Source of the DNA: Maritimibacter sp. 55A14
GTDB lineage: Bacteria; Pseudomonadota; Alphaproteobacteria; Rhodobacterales; Rhodobacteraceae
Direction: 5' to 3'
NCBI RefSeq assembly: GCF_003122205.1
Contig: NZ_QEYE01000011.1
Span: 62,001-126,000, forward strand
Length of the DNA stretch: 64,000 nt
The translations under genes were made by a program, and so were the position numbers. This document shows positions 56,315 to 64,000 of this stretch, in pieces (position 1 is the first letter of the stretch; each line of letters begins with the position of its first letter). The notes beneath the pieces are model-generated. The model was not told the origin of the DNA. It saw only the letters and a program-made list of their open reading frames with translations, and searched no databases.

Positions 56315-57307
56315 CTACAGCGATGACGCCGCATCCGGGCGCGGCGCGGCGGCGCGGCGCAGCCGGTCGTTGATCGCGCGGCCCAGCCCGTGATCGGGGA
56401 TCGGAGAAACGGCCACAGATGTGACGCCCTCGGCTGCCGCCCGTGCGTCGATCTCGCGCAGCGCCGCGAAGAGACCGGCCGCGGCCTCCACCAGATCGCC
56501 GCCGGGCGAGAGGTTGATCGCCGCGTCTTGCGCCTCAGGACCGAAACCCAGCAGCAACTCGCCGGGGCGGGCCGCGTGGGCTTCAAGCCGCAACGCCACG
56601 CCGGGCGCGTAATGCGAGGTCAACTGTCCGGGGGCCTCGGGCCGGTCCGGATCGGCGGCAGCGAGGCGCAGCGGCGCGCCCAGCGCCGCCTCCAGCGCCT
56701 CCGCCGGGAGCCCGCCGGGACGCAGCAGACGGGCCGGGCCGCCACCGGTGGCCACGATGGTCGATTCGACCCCGACCTCGCAGGCCCCGCCATCGACCAC
56801 CGCCGCGATCCGGCCATCGAGCCCGGCCAGGACATGCGCCGCGGTGGTCGGGCTCACCCGTCCCGCGGGGTTGGCGGACGGCCCCGCGAGCGGCCCGCCG
56901 AAAACGCGCAGGAGATCCCGCGCGACCGGGTGGGCGGGCATGCGCAGCGCCACGGTGGGCTGGCCGGCGGTGACCAGATCGCTCAGTCCGGCCTCGGGCC
57001 GGAGGCGCAGCACCAGGCTCAGCGGACCGGGCCAGAACGCCTGCGCCAGCCGCTCCGCGTCGCCGTCGAACACGGCCAGCGCGCGCGCGGCGTCGGTATC
57101 GGCCACATGCACGATCAGCGGGTTGAACCGGGGCCGCCCCTTGGCCTCGAAGATTGCCGCCACGGCTCGGTCGTTGCGCGCATCGCCACCCAGCCCGTAG
57201 ACGGTTTCGGTGGGAAAGGCGACCAGCTCTCCGGCGCGCAGTAGCTCTGCCGCGCGCGCCAGTCCGGCGGCGTCGGGGGCGAGGGTCTGGGTGCGGGATG
57301 CGGTCAT
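56315..57307 (-). CDS. L-threonylcarbamoyladenylate synthase (Sua5/YwlC)
   Basis: A 330-residue enzyme that makes threonylcarbamoyl-AMP for the t6A modification of tRNA. The N-terminal YrdC domain has FPTETVYGLGGDA, KGRPRFNPLIVH and the substrate-cleft ANPAGRVSPTTA. A C-terminal Sua5 domain (about 220-325) makes it the long form. Convergent with yqgE. Confidence 0.93.
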   Translation of the reverse strand: MTASRTQTLAPDAAGLARAAELLRAGELVAFPTETVYGLGGDARNDRAVAAIFEAKGRPRFNPLIVHVADTDAARALAVFDGDAERLAQAFWPGPLSLVLRLRPEAGLSDLVTAGQPTVALRMPAHPVARDLLRVFGGPLAGPSANPAGRVSPTTAAHVLAGLDGRIAAVVDGGACEVGVESTIVATGGGPARLLRPGGLPAEALEAALGAPLRLAAADPDRPEAPGQLTSHYAPGVALRLEAHAARPGELLLGFGPEAQDAAINLSPGGDLVEAAAGLFAALREIDARAAAEGVTSVAVSPIPDHGLGRAINDRLRRAAAPRPDAASSL

Positions 57308-57416
57308 TTTGACGTGGCGTTCGGGTTGCGGTGACGGCGGGCGGCGCTCAAAACCGTGTCTTGGCAGCAGATGCCATAGCTTGTTATGCGATGTATTGCC
57401 AGAACGGGAGGATCAG

Positions 57417-59132
57417 ATGCCGTATCGCGCGCCGGTTTCGGACTACAAGTACATTTTCGATCATGTCGTGGGTCTGGACCGTGTCGCTGAGACCGATCTC
57501 TTCGCGGAGGCCTCCGCCGATGTGACCGACGCGATCCTGACCGAGGCCGCGCGGCTGGCCGACGAGGTTCTGGCCCCGCTCCAGCGCAATGGCGATCTGC
57601 ATCCCGCGAAGCTGGAGAACGGCGTCGTGCGCACCTCGCCGGGATTCGCGGAAGGCTATGCCGCCATCGCCGAGGGTGGTTGGGTCGGCATGTCCGCGGA
57701 CCCTGAGCACGGCGGCATGGGCTTGCCGCAGGCACTGACAACCGCGGTCAACGAGATGATGTCGGGCGCTTGCCTGTCCCTTCAGCTCAACCCGCTGATG
57801 ACGCAGGGTCAGATCGAGGCCCTGGAACATCACGCCAGCGCCGAGCTCAAGGCGCTCTACCTGCCGCGCATGACCTCCGGCGCGTGGTGCGGCACGATGA
57901 ACCTGACCGAACCGCAGGCGGGTTCGGACGTGGGCGCGCTGCGCACCAAGGCCGTACCCAATGGCGACGGCACCTATGCCATATCGGGCCAGAAAATCTA
58001 CATCAGTTGGGGCGACAACGACTTTACCGAGAATGTCTGCCACCTGGTGCTGGCGCGGCTGCCCGACGGGGTGCCGGGCACCAAGGGGATCAGCCTCTTC
58101 ATGGTACCCAAGCGCATCCCCACCGAGGACGGCGAGCCCGGCACGGCCAATTCGCTTCGGGTGGTGTCGCTGGAACACAAGATGGGTCTGCACGGATCGC
58201 CCACCTCGGTGATGGAATACGACCGCGCCACCGGCTGGCTGGTGGGCGAGGAGCATGGCGGCATGAAGGCGATGTTCACGATGATGAACAATGCGCGCCT
58301 GGGCGTGGGTGTGCAGGGCATCGGCGTGGCCGAGGCCGCCTGTCAGCACGCGCTGGCCTATGCCGCCGAGCGCAAGCAGGGCAAGACCCCGGTGGAGGGC
58401 GGCGCGGGCACCATCGTCGACCATGCGGATGTGCGCCGCATGCTGATGACGATGAAGGCCCAGACCTTCGCGGCACGCGCCATCGCGCTCGACTGCGCGG
58501 TGTCGATCGACCTGGCGCGGGCCACTGGCGCGGCGGATCAGGCCGCGCGCGCGGCGCTCCTGACGCCGATCGCCAAGGCGTTCGGTACCGATACCGGGAT
58601 CGAGGTCTCCTCGATCGGCGTTCAGGTACATGGCGGCATGGGCTATATCGAGGAGACCGGTGCCGCGCAGTTCAGCCGCGACGTGCGCGTGACCGCGATC
58701 TACGAGGGTACGAACGGCATTCAGGCGATGGACCTGGTGGCGCGCAAGATGATGGATGGCGGCGCGGCGGCTATGGCGCTTCTGAACGAGGTGGACGCCA
58801 CGGCGCAGGCGGCGGGCGGCGCGTCCGGCGCGGCGCTGGCTGCGGCGGCTGGGATGCTGCGCGAAACCACCGAATGGCTGGTCTCGCAAGGCGATCTCAA
58901 TGACCGTTTCGCCGGTGCGGTGCCTTATCTGCGGGCCTTCGCGCTGGTCCTGGGCGGGCATTACCATCTGCGTGCGGCTGCGGCCGAGGGTGACGGCGGG
59001 TCGGGTCGGCGGGCGGCGCTGGCCGGCTTCTTCATCCGCCGGATGCTACCCGAACATGTCGGGCTTTGCGCCGCGGTGCGCGAAGGCGCGGGCGGGCTCT
59101 ACGACATGTCGCTCGAAGACCTTACCGCGTGA
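57417..59132 (+). CDS. Long-form acyl-CoA dehydrogenase, DmdC-like
   Basis: A 571-residue flavoenzyme. The start at 57417 (MPYRAPVSDYKYIFDHVVG) has GGGAGG 6 bases upstream. Core segments are LTEPQAGSD, GQKIYISWGD and the catalytic-base region YEGTNGIQAMDLV. Length and sequence, including MSGACLSLQLNPLMTQGQIEAL, resemble 3-methylmercaptopropionyl-CoA dehydrogenase (DmdC) of DMSP demethylation in roseobacters. No dmdA/B/D lies nearby, so a role in other acyl-CoA oxidation is equally possible. Confidence 0.87.
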   Translation: MPYRAPVSDYKYIFDHVVGLDRVAETDLFAEASADVTDAILTEAARLADEVLAPLQRNGDLHPAKLENGVVRTSPGFAEGYAAIAEGGWVGMSADPEHGGMGLPQALTTAVNEMMSGACLSLQLNPLMTQGQIEALEHHASAELKALYLPRMTSGAWCGTMNLTEPQAGSDVGALRTKAVPNGDGTYAISGQKIYISWGDNDFTENVCHLVLARLPDGVPGTKGISLFMVPKRIPTEDGEPGTANSLRVVSLEHKMGLHGSPTSVMEYDRATGWLVGEEHGGMKAMFTMMNNARLGVGVQGIGVAEAACQHALAYAAERKQGKTPVEGGAGTIVDHADVRRMLMTMKAQTFAARAIALDCAVSIDLARATGAADQAARAALLTPIAKAFGTDTGIEVSSIGVQVHGGMGYIEETGAAQFSRDVRVTAIYEGTNGIQAMDLVARKMMDGGAAAMALLNEVDATAQAAGGASGAALAAAAGMLRETTEWLVSQGDLNDRFAGAVPYLRAFALVLGGHYHLRAAAAEGDGGSGRRAALAGFFIRRMLPEHVGLCAAVREGAGGLYDMSLEDLTA

Positions 59133-60178
59133 TGGATGGCGGGCTGAACCCGATCCGCTACCCCGTCGAGGCCCCGCCGGCGGAGGGCGCGGCCGTGGAA
59201 CTGGCCGAGGGTGTGCTGTGGATGCGGCTGCCGCTGCCGATGGCGCTCGATCATGTGAATGTCTATGCCCTGCGCGAGGACGATGGCTGGACCGTCATCG
59301 ACACGGGCTTCGCCAGCCGGCGGAGCCGCGAGATCTGGGGCCGGATCATGGCCGGGCCGCTGGAGGGCCGCCCGGTGACGCGGGTGATCGCCACCCATCA
59401 CCACCCCGACCATATCGGCCTGGCCGGCTGGATGCAGTCGGAGTTCGGCGCCGAACTCTGGACCACGCGGACGGCCTGGCTTTTCGCGCGGATGCTGATG
59501 CTGGACGAACAGGACCGCCCGGCGCAAGAAACCCTGGCCTTCTGGCGCAGCGCCGGGATGGACGCGGAGATCTACGCGCAGCGTGCAGCGGAACGCCCCT
59601 TCAACTTCGCCGATATCGTGGCGCCGATGCCGCTGGGCTTCCGCCGTATCCGGCAGGGCGACAGCGTGACGATGGGCGGGCGCGTCTGGGACGTGCATAT
59701 CGGCAACGGCCACGCGCCCGAACACGCGACCTTCTGGTGCCGCGATGCGCCGCTGGTGATTGCCGGGGATCAGATCATCGCCTCGATCTCGCCCAATCTG
59801 GGGGTCTATGCGACTGAGCCGGAGGCCGATCCGGTGGCCGAGTGGCTGGAAGCCTGCACGCGCCTTTCGGCTCTGGCGCGGGAGGATCACCTGGTGCTGC
59901 CGGGCCACAAGCTGCCCTTCACCGGACTGCCGGTGCGGATGCGCCAGCTCATCGACAACCACCACGGCGCGCTGGCCCGGCTGCTGGACCACCTGGACCG
60001 CCCGCGCAGCGCGGCCGACTGTTTCGCACCGCTCTTCAAGCGCGAGATCCGCGCGGGCGAATACGGCCTGGCGCTGGTTGAATCGGTGGCGCATTTGAAT
60101 CATCTTCTGCAAACGGGCCAGGCCGTGCGCGAACGCGGTGCGGACGGCGCCTGGCTCTGGCGGCGGAAGGAGGGCTGA
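59132..60178 (+). CDS. Metallo-beta-lactamase fold hydrolase
   Basis: A 348-residue protein. The metal motif THHHPDHIG (H-x-H-x-D-H) is intact, and later GNGHAPEH, VIAGDQII and LPGHKLPF supply the other ligands. The C-terminal 100 residues form the helical extension of the glyoxalase/BLACT subgroup. The stop of the dehydrogenase gene (TGA at 59130-59132) overlaps its ATG by one base. It may hydrolyse an acyl-CoA or thioester product of the neighbour; this is inferred from the pairing. Confidence 0.85.
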   Translation: MDGGLNPIRYPVEAPPAEGAAVELAEGVLWMRLPLPMALDHVNVYALREDDGWTVIDTGFASRRSREIWGRIMAGPLEGRPVTRVIATHHHPDHIGLAGWMQSEFGAELWTTRTAWLFARMLMLDEQDRPAQETLAFWRSAGMDAEIYAQRAAERPFNFADIVAPMPLGFRRIRQGDSVTMGGRVWDVHIGNGHAPEHATFWCRDAPLVIAGDQIIASISPNLGVYATEPEADPVAEWLEACTRLSALAREDHLVLPGHKLPFTGLPVRMRQLIDNHHGALARLLDHLDRPRSAADCFAPLFKREIRAGEYGLALVESVAHLNHLLQTGQAVRERGADGAWLWRRKEG

Positions 60179-60179
60179 C

Positions 60180-60617
60180 ATGAGTGCGAAGACGGACGGC
60201 GCGATGCCCGATGCGCATGCGGTCCATTGCGACCCCTGCGACGGGGACGGGGCCGAGACACGCCCGCTGCCCTCCAAGGTGGCCAGGAAACCGGTGGAGC
60301 AGAAATCCCCCGCCGAATGGGCCTATGAGCGGCTGATCCTCTATATCAAGGCGTTCGAGGAGCAGCTCGACAACGAGCACGAGGTGGCGATGGGCTTCAC
60401 CGGCGGCGATGCCGGCGTGTTGCGGATCGAGGGTATGGGGCATTTCGCGCCCGATATCGTGACCTTCTACGGCTCCGACGCGAGCGGGGCGAAGACGCAA
60501 CTCGTACAGCATGTCAGCCAGCTCAACGTGATGCTGCGCGCGGTGCCCAAACAGGCCGACCGGCCCGAGCCCGCGCGGATCGGATTCCGCCTCGCCGCAG
60601 ACCTGGATGATGACTGA
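60180..60617 (+). CDS. DUF6173-type protein
   Basis: A 145-residue protein. Residues 38-130 carry the segments SPAEWAYERLILYIKAFEEQ and DVMLRAVPK-like VMLRAVPKQ, which I associate with DUF6173 in Rhodobacteraceae. The N-terminus is polar with HCDPCDGDG. The start at 60180 follows GGAGGG. Function unknown. It is the third gene of the acyl-CoA dehydrogenase cluster. Confidence 0.78.
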   Translation: MSAKTDGAMPDAHAVHCDPCDGDGAETRPLPSKVARKPVEQKSPAEWAYERLILYIKAFEEQLDNEHEVAMGFTGGDAGVLRIEGMGHFAPDIVTFYGSDASGAKTQLVQHVSQLNVMLRAVPKQADRPEPARIGFRLAADLDDD

Positions 60618-60710
60618 CCGGGCGCGGCATTTCTTGCCCGTGACAGGCCCGTCGGATTGGTATATCTCCTTTCCGAGTTCCAAAACCACCCCGATGAAGA
60701 GGACGAAATC

Positions 60711-60845
60711 ATGGCTGAGCACAAGCATGGCTCGATGAACGTAACCGAGCACGAGAAGACCTTCGAGGGCTTCGTCCGCGCAGTCGTCTATGTCTGCACG
60801 TTTGCGCTGGGCGTGCTGATCTTCCTGGCTATCTACAACAGCTGA
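60711..60845 (+). CDS. aa3-type cytochrome c oxidase subunit IV
   Basis: A 44-residue peptide (MAEHKHGSMNVTEHEKTF then a helix VVYVCTFALGVLIFLAI). It matches the alphaproteobacterial aa3 subunit IV family, a single helix whose loss does not abolish activity in Paracoccus. GAGGA lies upstream. Thus both aa3 and cbb3 oxidases are present. Other aa3 genes are outside the window. Confidence 0.9.
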   Translation: MAEHKHGSMNVTEHEKTFEGFVRAVVYVCTFALGVLIFLAIYNS

Positions 60846-60902
60846 GATCGCGGCGCCGGCGCCCGGCCGGTCCGGGGCCTCAGGACGGACGGAAACCCAC
60901 GG

Positions 60903-61508
60903 ATGCGGATCCTGCCGGCATTGATGTTCGCGATCCCGGTTCTGCTGGCGGCCTGCGCAGAGCCGAAATGGGCATCCACCAAGGACGTGCAGGCGGCGAT
61001 GTACCGCCATCCCGGCCCGTCCACGATCGCGCTCATGACGATGATCCGCACCAGCACCGGCACCGGTGGGCATTCGGCGCTGCTTATCAACGGCACGCAG
61101 CGGGTGATTTTCGACCCGGCGGGCACCTGGTGGCATCGCAACGTGCCCGAACGCAACGACGTGCTCTACGGTATCCGTCCGATCATGCTGGACTTCTACC
61201 TCGATTACCATTCGCGCACGACCTATCACACGGTGGTGCAGACCGTGGAGGTCGCCCCGGAGGTCGCGCAGCAGGCGATCTCCGTGGTTGAGGCGTATGG
61301 CGCGGTGCCCAAGATGCAATGCTCGCTTTCGGTCACGCGCATCCTGGCGCAGCTTCCGGGTTTCGAGAGCGTAGGCGGCTACTGGCACCCGCACAAGACA
61401 ATGGCGGATTTCGCGAAACTGCCCGGCGTGACGACCTACAAGGTCTTCGACACCGATGCCGACGACAACCACCGCTTGCCGGGCAACCAGGTGGCGGCGG
61501 CGAACTGA
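60903..61508 (+). CDS. Lipoprotein, papain-like fold candidate
   Basis: A 201-residue lipoprotein. The lipobox is LLAAC (Cys18). The mature part has GTGGHSALLINGTQRVIFDPAGTWW and a later MQCSLSVTRIL with a conserved-looking Cys, an arrangement (His early, Cys late) like permuted papain-type (NlpC/P60-like) folds. I would not assign catalysis. It is separated by 57 bases from the aa3 subunit IV gene. Confidence 0.72.
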   Translation: MRILPALMFAIPVLLAACAEPKWASTKDVQAAMYRHPGPSTIALMTMIRTSTGTGGHSALLINGTQRVIFDPAGTWWHRNVPERNDVLYGIRPIMLDFYLDYHSRTTYHTVVQTVEVAPEVAQQAISVVEAYGAVPKMQCSLSVTRILAQLPGFESVGGYWHPHKTMADFAKLPGVTTYKVFDTDADDNHRLPGNQVAAAN

Positions 61509-61590
61509 CCTCGGCGGCGGCGCCTGGCGCGCGCGATGGATGCCTTCGGCGAGGATATTTTTGAGCAAGAAGAATGGCCGGGGGCAACGC

Positions 61591-61618
61591 AAAACCCCCG
61601 AAGCCTGCGCCACGGGGG
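61591..61618 (-). terminator. Terminator downstream of rpsU
   Basis: On the minus strand CCCCCG and CGGGGG form a 6-bp stem with a 12-base loop, followed by TTTT. It starts about 53 bases after the rpsU stop. A perfect 18-base palindrome lies between (61631-61648). Confidence 0.65.
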
Positions 61619-61670
61619 TCTGGTGTTTTTCGGCGGGCGCGCCCGCCGGTTCGCTGCCGTCAGGCGGGCC

Positions 61671-61877
61671 TCAGAGCAGACCTTCGCGCTGCGCCTTCTT
61701 GCGCGCAAGCTTGCGCGCGCGGCGGATCGCTTCGGCTTGCTGGCGTGCCTTCTTCTCGGAGGGTTTTTCGTAATGCTGCTTGAGCTTCATTTCCCGAAAA
61801 ACGCCTTCACGCTGAAGTTTCTTCTTCAGCGCACGCAAAGCCTGATCGACGTTATTGTCGCGAACCGATACCTGCAT
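61671..61877 (-). CDS. rpsU: Ribosomal protein bS21
   Basis: A 68-residue basic protein of the small ribosomal subunit, starting [20 protein letters not shown] and ending in an Arg/Lys-rich helix. Typical length and composition. Divergent from coq9. Confidence 0.96.
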   Translation of the reverse strand: MQVSVRDNNVDQALRALKKKLQREGVFREMKLKQHYEKPSEKKARQQAEAIRRARKLARKKAQREGLL

Positions 61878-61989
61878 GTGGTGTCACCACCTTTCCGTGT
61901 TAGAGTTGCATGAACTGCAGGAGGTGGCCGTATAGCAAGCGACCGCTATCTTGTCCAGCACCCAGAGTTTCGCCAGACCCGGAGGCCCC

Positions 61990-62700
61990 ATGACCGATCA
62001 GACCGAGCCCGGAGACATCCTTGAGGAGGCGCGCGAGAAGCTTCTCGACGCGGCGCTGCCGCATGTGGCCTTCGACGGCTGGGGGCAGGCCAGTTTCGAT
62101 GCGGCGCGCGCCGATGCCGGGCTCGACCCGGCGCTCGCGCGGGCCGCCTGTCCGCGCGGCGCGGTCGATCTGGCGCTGGCCTTCCACCGGCGCGGCGACG
62201 CGCGGATGCTTGCCCGGCTGGCGGAGGCCGATCTTTCGCAGATGCGGTTCCGCGACCGGATCGCCGCGGCGGTGCGCTTGCGCCTGGAGGCGGTGGAGAT
62301 GGACAAGGAGGCGGTGCGCCGGGGCGCCACGCTCTTCGCGTTGCCGGTCCATGCCGCGGACGGCGCGGGCGCGATCTGGGGCACGGCGGATGCGATCTGG
62401 ACCGCGCTGGGCGACATGTCGACCGATTACAACTGGTACACGAAGCGCGCGTCGCTCGCGGCGGTCTATTCCTCGACGGTGCTCTACTGGCTGGGGGATG
62501 ATTCGCCCGGCCATGAGGCAACCTGGGCGTTTCTCGACCGGCGGATAGAAAACGTCATGTCCTTCGAAGGATTCAAGGGAAAATTTCTCAACTCGCCGCT
62601 TGGGCGCATCATCGAGAAAGGGCCACTCAGGCTGCTTGACCGCGTCGCCGCGCCCGATCAATCCTTTCGCGAAACCGCGCCGGGATGGACCCGGCGCTAG
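61990..62700 (+). CDS. COQ9 family protein (ubiquinone synthesis)
   Basis: A 236-residue protein of the COQ9 family, which binds lipids and helps the ubiquinone hydroxylation step. Family segments include AALPHVAFDGWG, STDYNWYTKRASLAAVYSS and GDDSPGHEATWAFLDRRI. GGAGG lies 4 bases before the ATG at 61990. A TetR-like N-terminal helix pattern is normal for the family. Confidence 0.9.
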   Translation: MTDQTEPGDILEEAREKLLDAALPHVAFDGWGQASFDAARADAGLDPALARAACPRGAVDLALAFHRRGDARMLARLAEADLSQMRFRDRIAAAVRLRLEAVEMDKEAVRRGATLFALPVHAADGAGAIWGTADAIWTALGDMSTDYNWYTKRASLAAVYSSTVLYWLGDDSPGHEATWAFLDRRIENVMSFEGFKGKFLNSPLGRIIEKGPLRLLDRVAAPDQSFRETAPGWTRR

Positions 62701-62718
62701 AGCCGGGAGGGCGAAGAG

Positions 62719-63576
62719 ATGGCGGTCGGCAAGGAAATCCGGACCTGGTACGAGGGCAAGTGGCACGAAGGCAACGCGCCGATCATCGGGGCGGCGGACC
62801 ATGTGGCCTGGCTGGGCAGCCAGGTCTTCGACGGCGCCCGGCAGTTCGAGCGGGTGCGTCCCGATCTGGAATTGCACAGCGCCCGGATCATCAATTCCGC
62901 CCGCGCCATGGGGATGGTGCCGCCGGTCGATGCCGATACGGTGCACGGGCTGATGGAGGAAGGCTGCAAGCATTTCGATCCGGACGCCGAACTCTACCTG
63001 CGGCCGATGATGTGGTCGCGCGAGGGCACGCCGGGGATCATCGACATAGACCCCGACAGCACCGGTTTCGCGGTTTGCATCGAAACACTGCCGATGCCGC
63101 AGCCGGGCGACTATTCGCTGACAGTCTCACCCTTCTGCCGGCCGCGGCCCGACATGGCGATGACCGAGGCCAAGGCCGGGTCGCTCTATGCCAATAACGG
63201 GCGCATCATGGCCGAGGCGCGGGCACGCGGCTTCCACAACGCGCTGTCGCTGGATATCGAGGGCCATGTCGCCGAGACCGCCTCCACCAATATCTTCATG
63301 GTGCGCGACGGTGAGGTGCTGACCCCGGTGCCCAACGGCATGTTCCTCAACGGGCTGACGCGCCAGCGGGTCATCAAACTGCTGCGCGCGGAGGGCTACA
63401 CGGTGACTGAAGCCAGCCTGACGGTGGAGGATTTCCGCGCCGCCGCCGAAATTTTCGCGACCGGCAACATCGCCAAGGTCATGCCCGTCGCGCGGCTCGA
63501 CGACCGGGTTCTGGAACCCGGCCCGGTCGCCGCACGGGCCCGCGCGCTTTACTGGGATTACGCCCATAGCGCCTGA
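62719..63576 (+). CDS. ilvE: Branched-chain-amino-acid aminotransferase
   Basis: A 285-residue class IV PLP aminotransferase. The PLP Lys lies in the EAKAGSLYANN segment, and DIEGHVAETASTNIF and GNIAKVMPV are conserved substrate/PLP-pocket regions. GGGAGG precedes the ATG. Compact length is typical of the alphaproteobacterial type; D-amino-acid or other substrates cannot be excluded. Confidence 0.85.
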   Translation: MAVGKEIRTWYEGKWHEGNAPIIGAADHVAWLGSQVFDGARQFERVRPDLELHSARIINSARAMGMVPPVDADTVHGLMEEGCKHFDPDAELYLRPMMWSREGTPGIIDIDPDSTGFAVCIETLPMPQPGDYSLTVSPFCRPRPDMAMTEAKAGSLYANNGRIMAEARARGFHNALSLDIEGHVAETASTNIFMVRDGEVLTPVPNGMFLNGLTRQRVIKLLRAEGYTVTEASLTVEDFRAAAEIFATGNIAKVMPVARLDDRVLEPGPVAARARALYWDYAHSA

Positions 63577-63586
63577 GGAACCCGCC

Positions 63587-64000
63587 ATGACCCTGCCCGA
63601 GACGATGCGCGCCGTGGAGATCCGCAAGCCGGGCGGGCCCGAGGCGCTGCGGCCCACCGAGCGGCCCGTGCCGCGGCCCGGTCCGGGGCAGGTCCTGATC
63701 CGGGTCGCCTATGCCGGCGTCAACCGGCCCGACGCGTTGCAGCGCGCGGGCGCCTACGATCCGCCGCCGGGGGCCTCGGACCTGCCAGGGCTTGAGGCCG
63801 CGGGCGAGGTCGCCGCCGTGGGGCCGGGCGTCACCCGCTGGGCGGAGGGCGACGCGGTCACTGCGCTGCTGCCGGGCGGCGGATATGCCGAATACGCGCT
63901 GACCCACCAGGACCATGCGCTGCGCCTGCCCGAGGCCATGACGCCGGACCGCGCGGCGGCGCTGCCCGAGACCTTTTTCACGGTCTGGAGCAACGTCTTC
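63587..64000 (+). CDS. NAD(P)H:quinone oxidoreductase, 3' end outside window
   Basis: The first 138 codons of a medium-chain dehydrogenase/reductase. MRAVEIRKPGGPEALRPTER is the zeta-crystallin-like N-terminus, and VAYAGVNRPDALQRAG, PGLEAAGEVAAVGPGV and GDAVTALLPGGGYAEYA are family segments. GAGGA precedes the ATG at 63587. The NADPH-binding Rossmann part is beyond the window end. Confidence 0.88.
   Translation, partial: MTLPETMRAVEIRKPGGPEALRPTERPVPRPGPGQVLIRVAYAGVNRPDALQRAGAYDPPPGASDLPGLEAAGEVAAVGPGVTRWAEGDAVTALLPGGGYAEYALTHQDHALRLPEAMTPDRAAALPETFFTVWSNVF

Noticed and set aside
60036-61613. 525-codon minus-strand frame opposite the MBL, DUF6173, COX subunit IV and lipoprotein genes
   Set aside because: It spans four genuine genes with good ribosome sites and family motifs; it has none itself.

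Overview
The window is a high-GC, densely coded chromosomal segment of an alphaproteobacterium, almost certainly Rhodobacteraceae (Roseobacter/Rhodobacter group). The evidence is the fnrL-hemN-usp-ccoNOQP/ccoGHIS microaerobic cluster, a plant-type glutamate-cysteine ligase, the aa3 oxidase subunit IV peptide, the Hint-domain orphan, the DUF6173 protein, a DmdC-like acyl-CoA dehydrogenase, and a pyrB gene paired with a degenerate dihydroorotase. I see no transposase, integrase, phage gene, CRISPR array, tRNA or rRNA. The segment looks like core genome with few accessory genes.

Layout. 1-3.7 kb: a secreted trypsin-like protease cut by the window edge, an Hsp20 chaperone with an RpoH-type promoter and a possible RNA thermometer, a GFA-family protein, and succinate-semialdehyde dehydrogenase. 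3.7-16.2 kb: the low-oxygen respiration cluster. On the minus strand it runs ccoNOQP (cbb3 oxidase), a LysR regulator, ccoGHIS (assembly and copper loading), with usp, fnrL and hemN beside it. Four FNR-type boxes (TTGAT-N4-ATCAA) sit in front of ccoG, ccoN/usp and fnrL/hemN, so the region reads as one FnrL regulon including its regulator. 16.2-22.0 kb: a yejABEF-type peptide ABC importer. 22.1-28.6 kb: a membrane-anchored cytochrome c with two heme domains, prephenate dehydratase, an SRPBCC protein, NADH pyrophosphatase, a CpdB-like nucleotidase with no usual start codon, and an alpha/beta hydrolase. 28.8 kb: the SRP RNA gene, followed by a Hint-domain protein.

30.2-41.9 kb: dnaX-ebfC-recR, a small lipoprotein, hemF, pgsA-moaD-moaE, an OmpA-domain protein with a coiled-coil partner, divergent ubiA/rsmE and gshA. 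41.9-47.3 kb: two DUF805 membrane proteins and an operon pyrB - three or four unknown small genes - pyrC' - plsY. 47.4-55.6 kb: uracil-DNA glycosylase, a LysE exporter, moaB, a NUDIX hydrolase, a two-gene RND efflux system and a DsbD-alpha-like protein. 55.7-64 kb: yqgE, a threonylcarbamoyl-AMP synthase, a DmdC-like dehydrogenase with a metallo-beta-lactamase protein, the aa3 subunit IV peptide, a lipoprotein, rpsU, coq9, a branched-chain aminotransferase and the start of a quinone oxidoreductase.

The genes describe a facultative respirer that switches between an aa3-type and a cbb3-type oxidase and carries both oxygen-dependent (HemF) and oxygen-independent (HemN) coproporphyrinogen oxidation. 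I did not find a clear new system. The points most worth following are the pseudo-dihydroorotase with its intervening small-gene cassette, the duplicated cytochrome c, the hsp20 leader, and the ATC-start anomaly of the cpdB-like gene.
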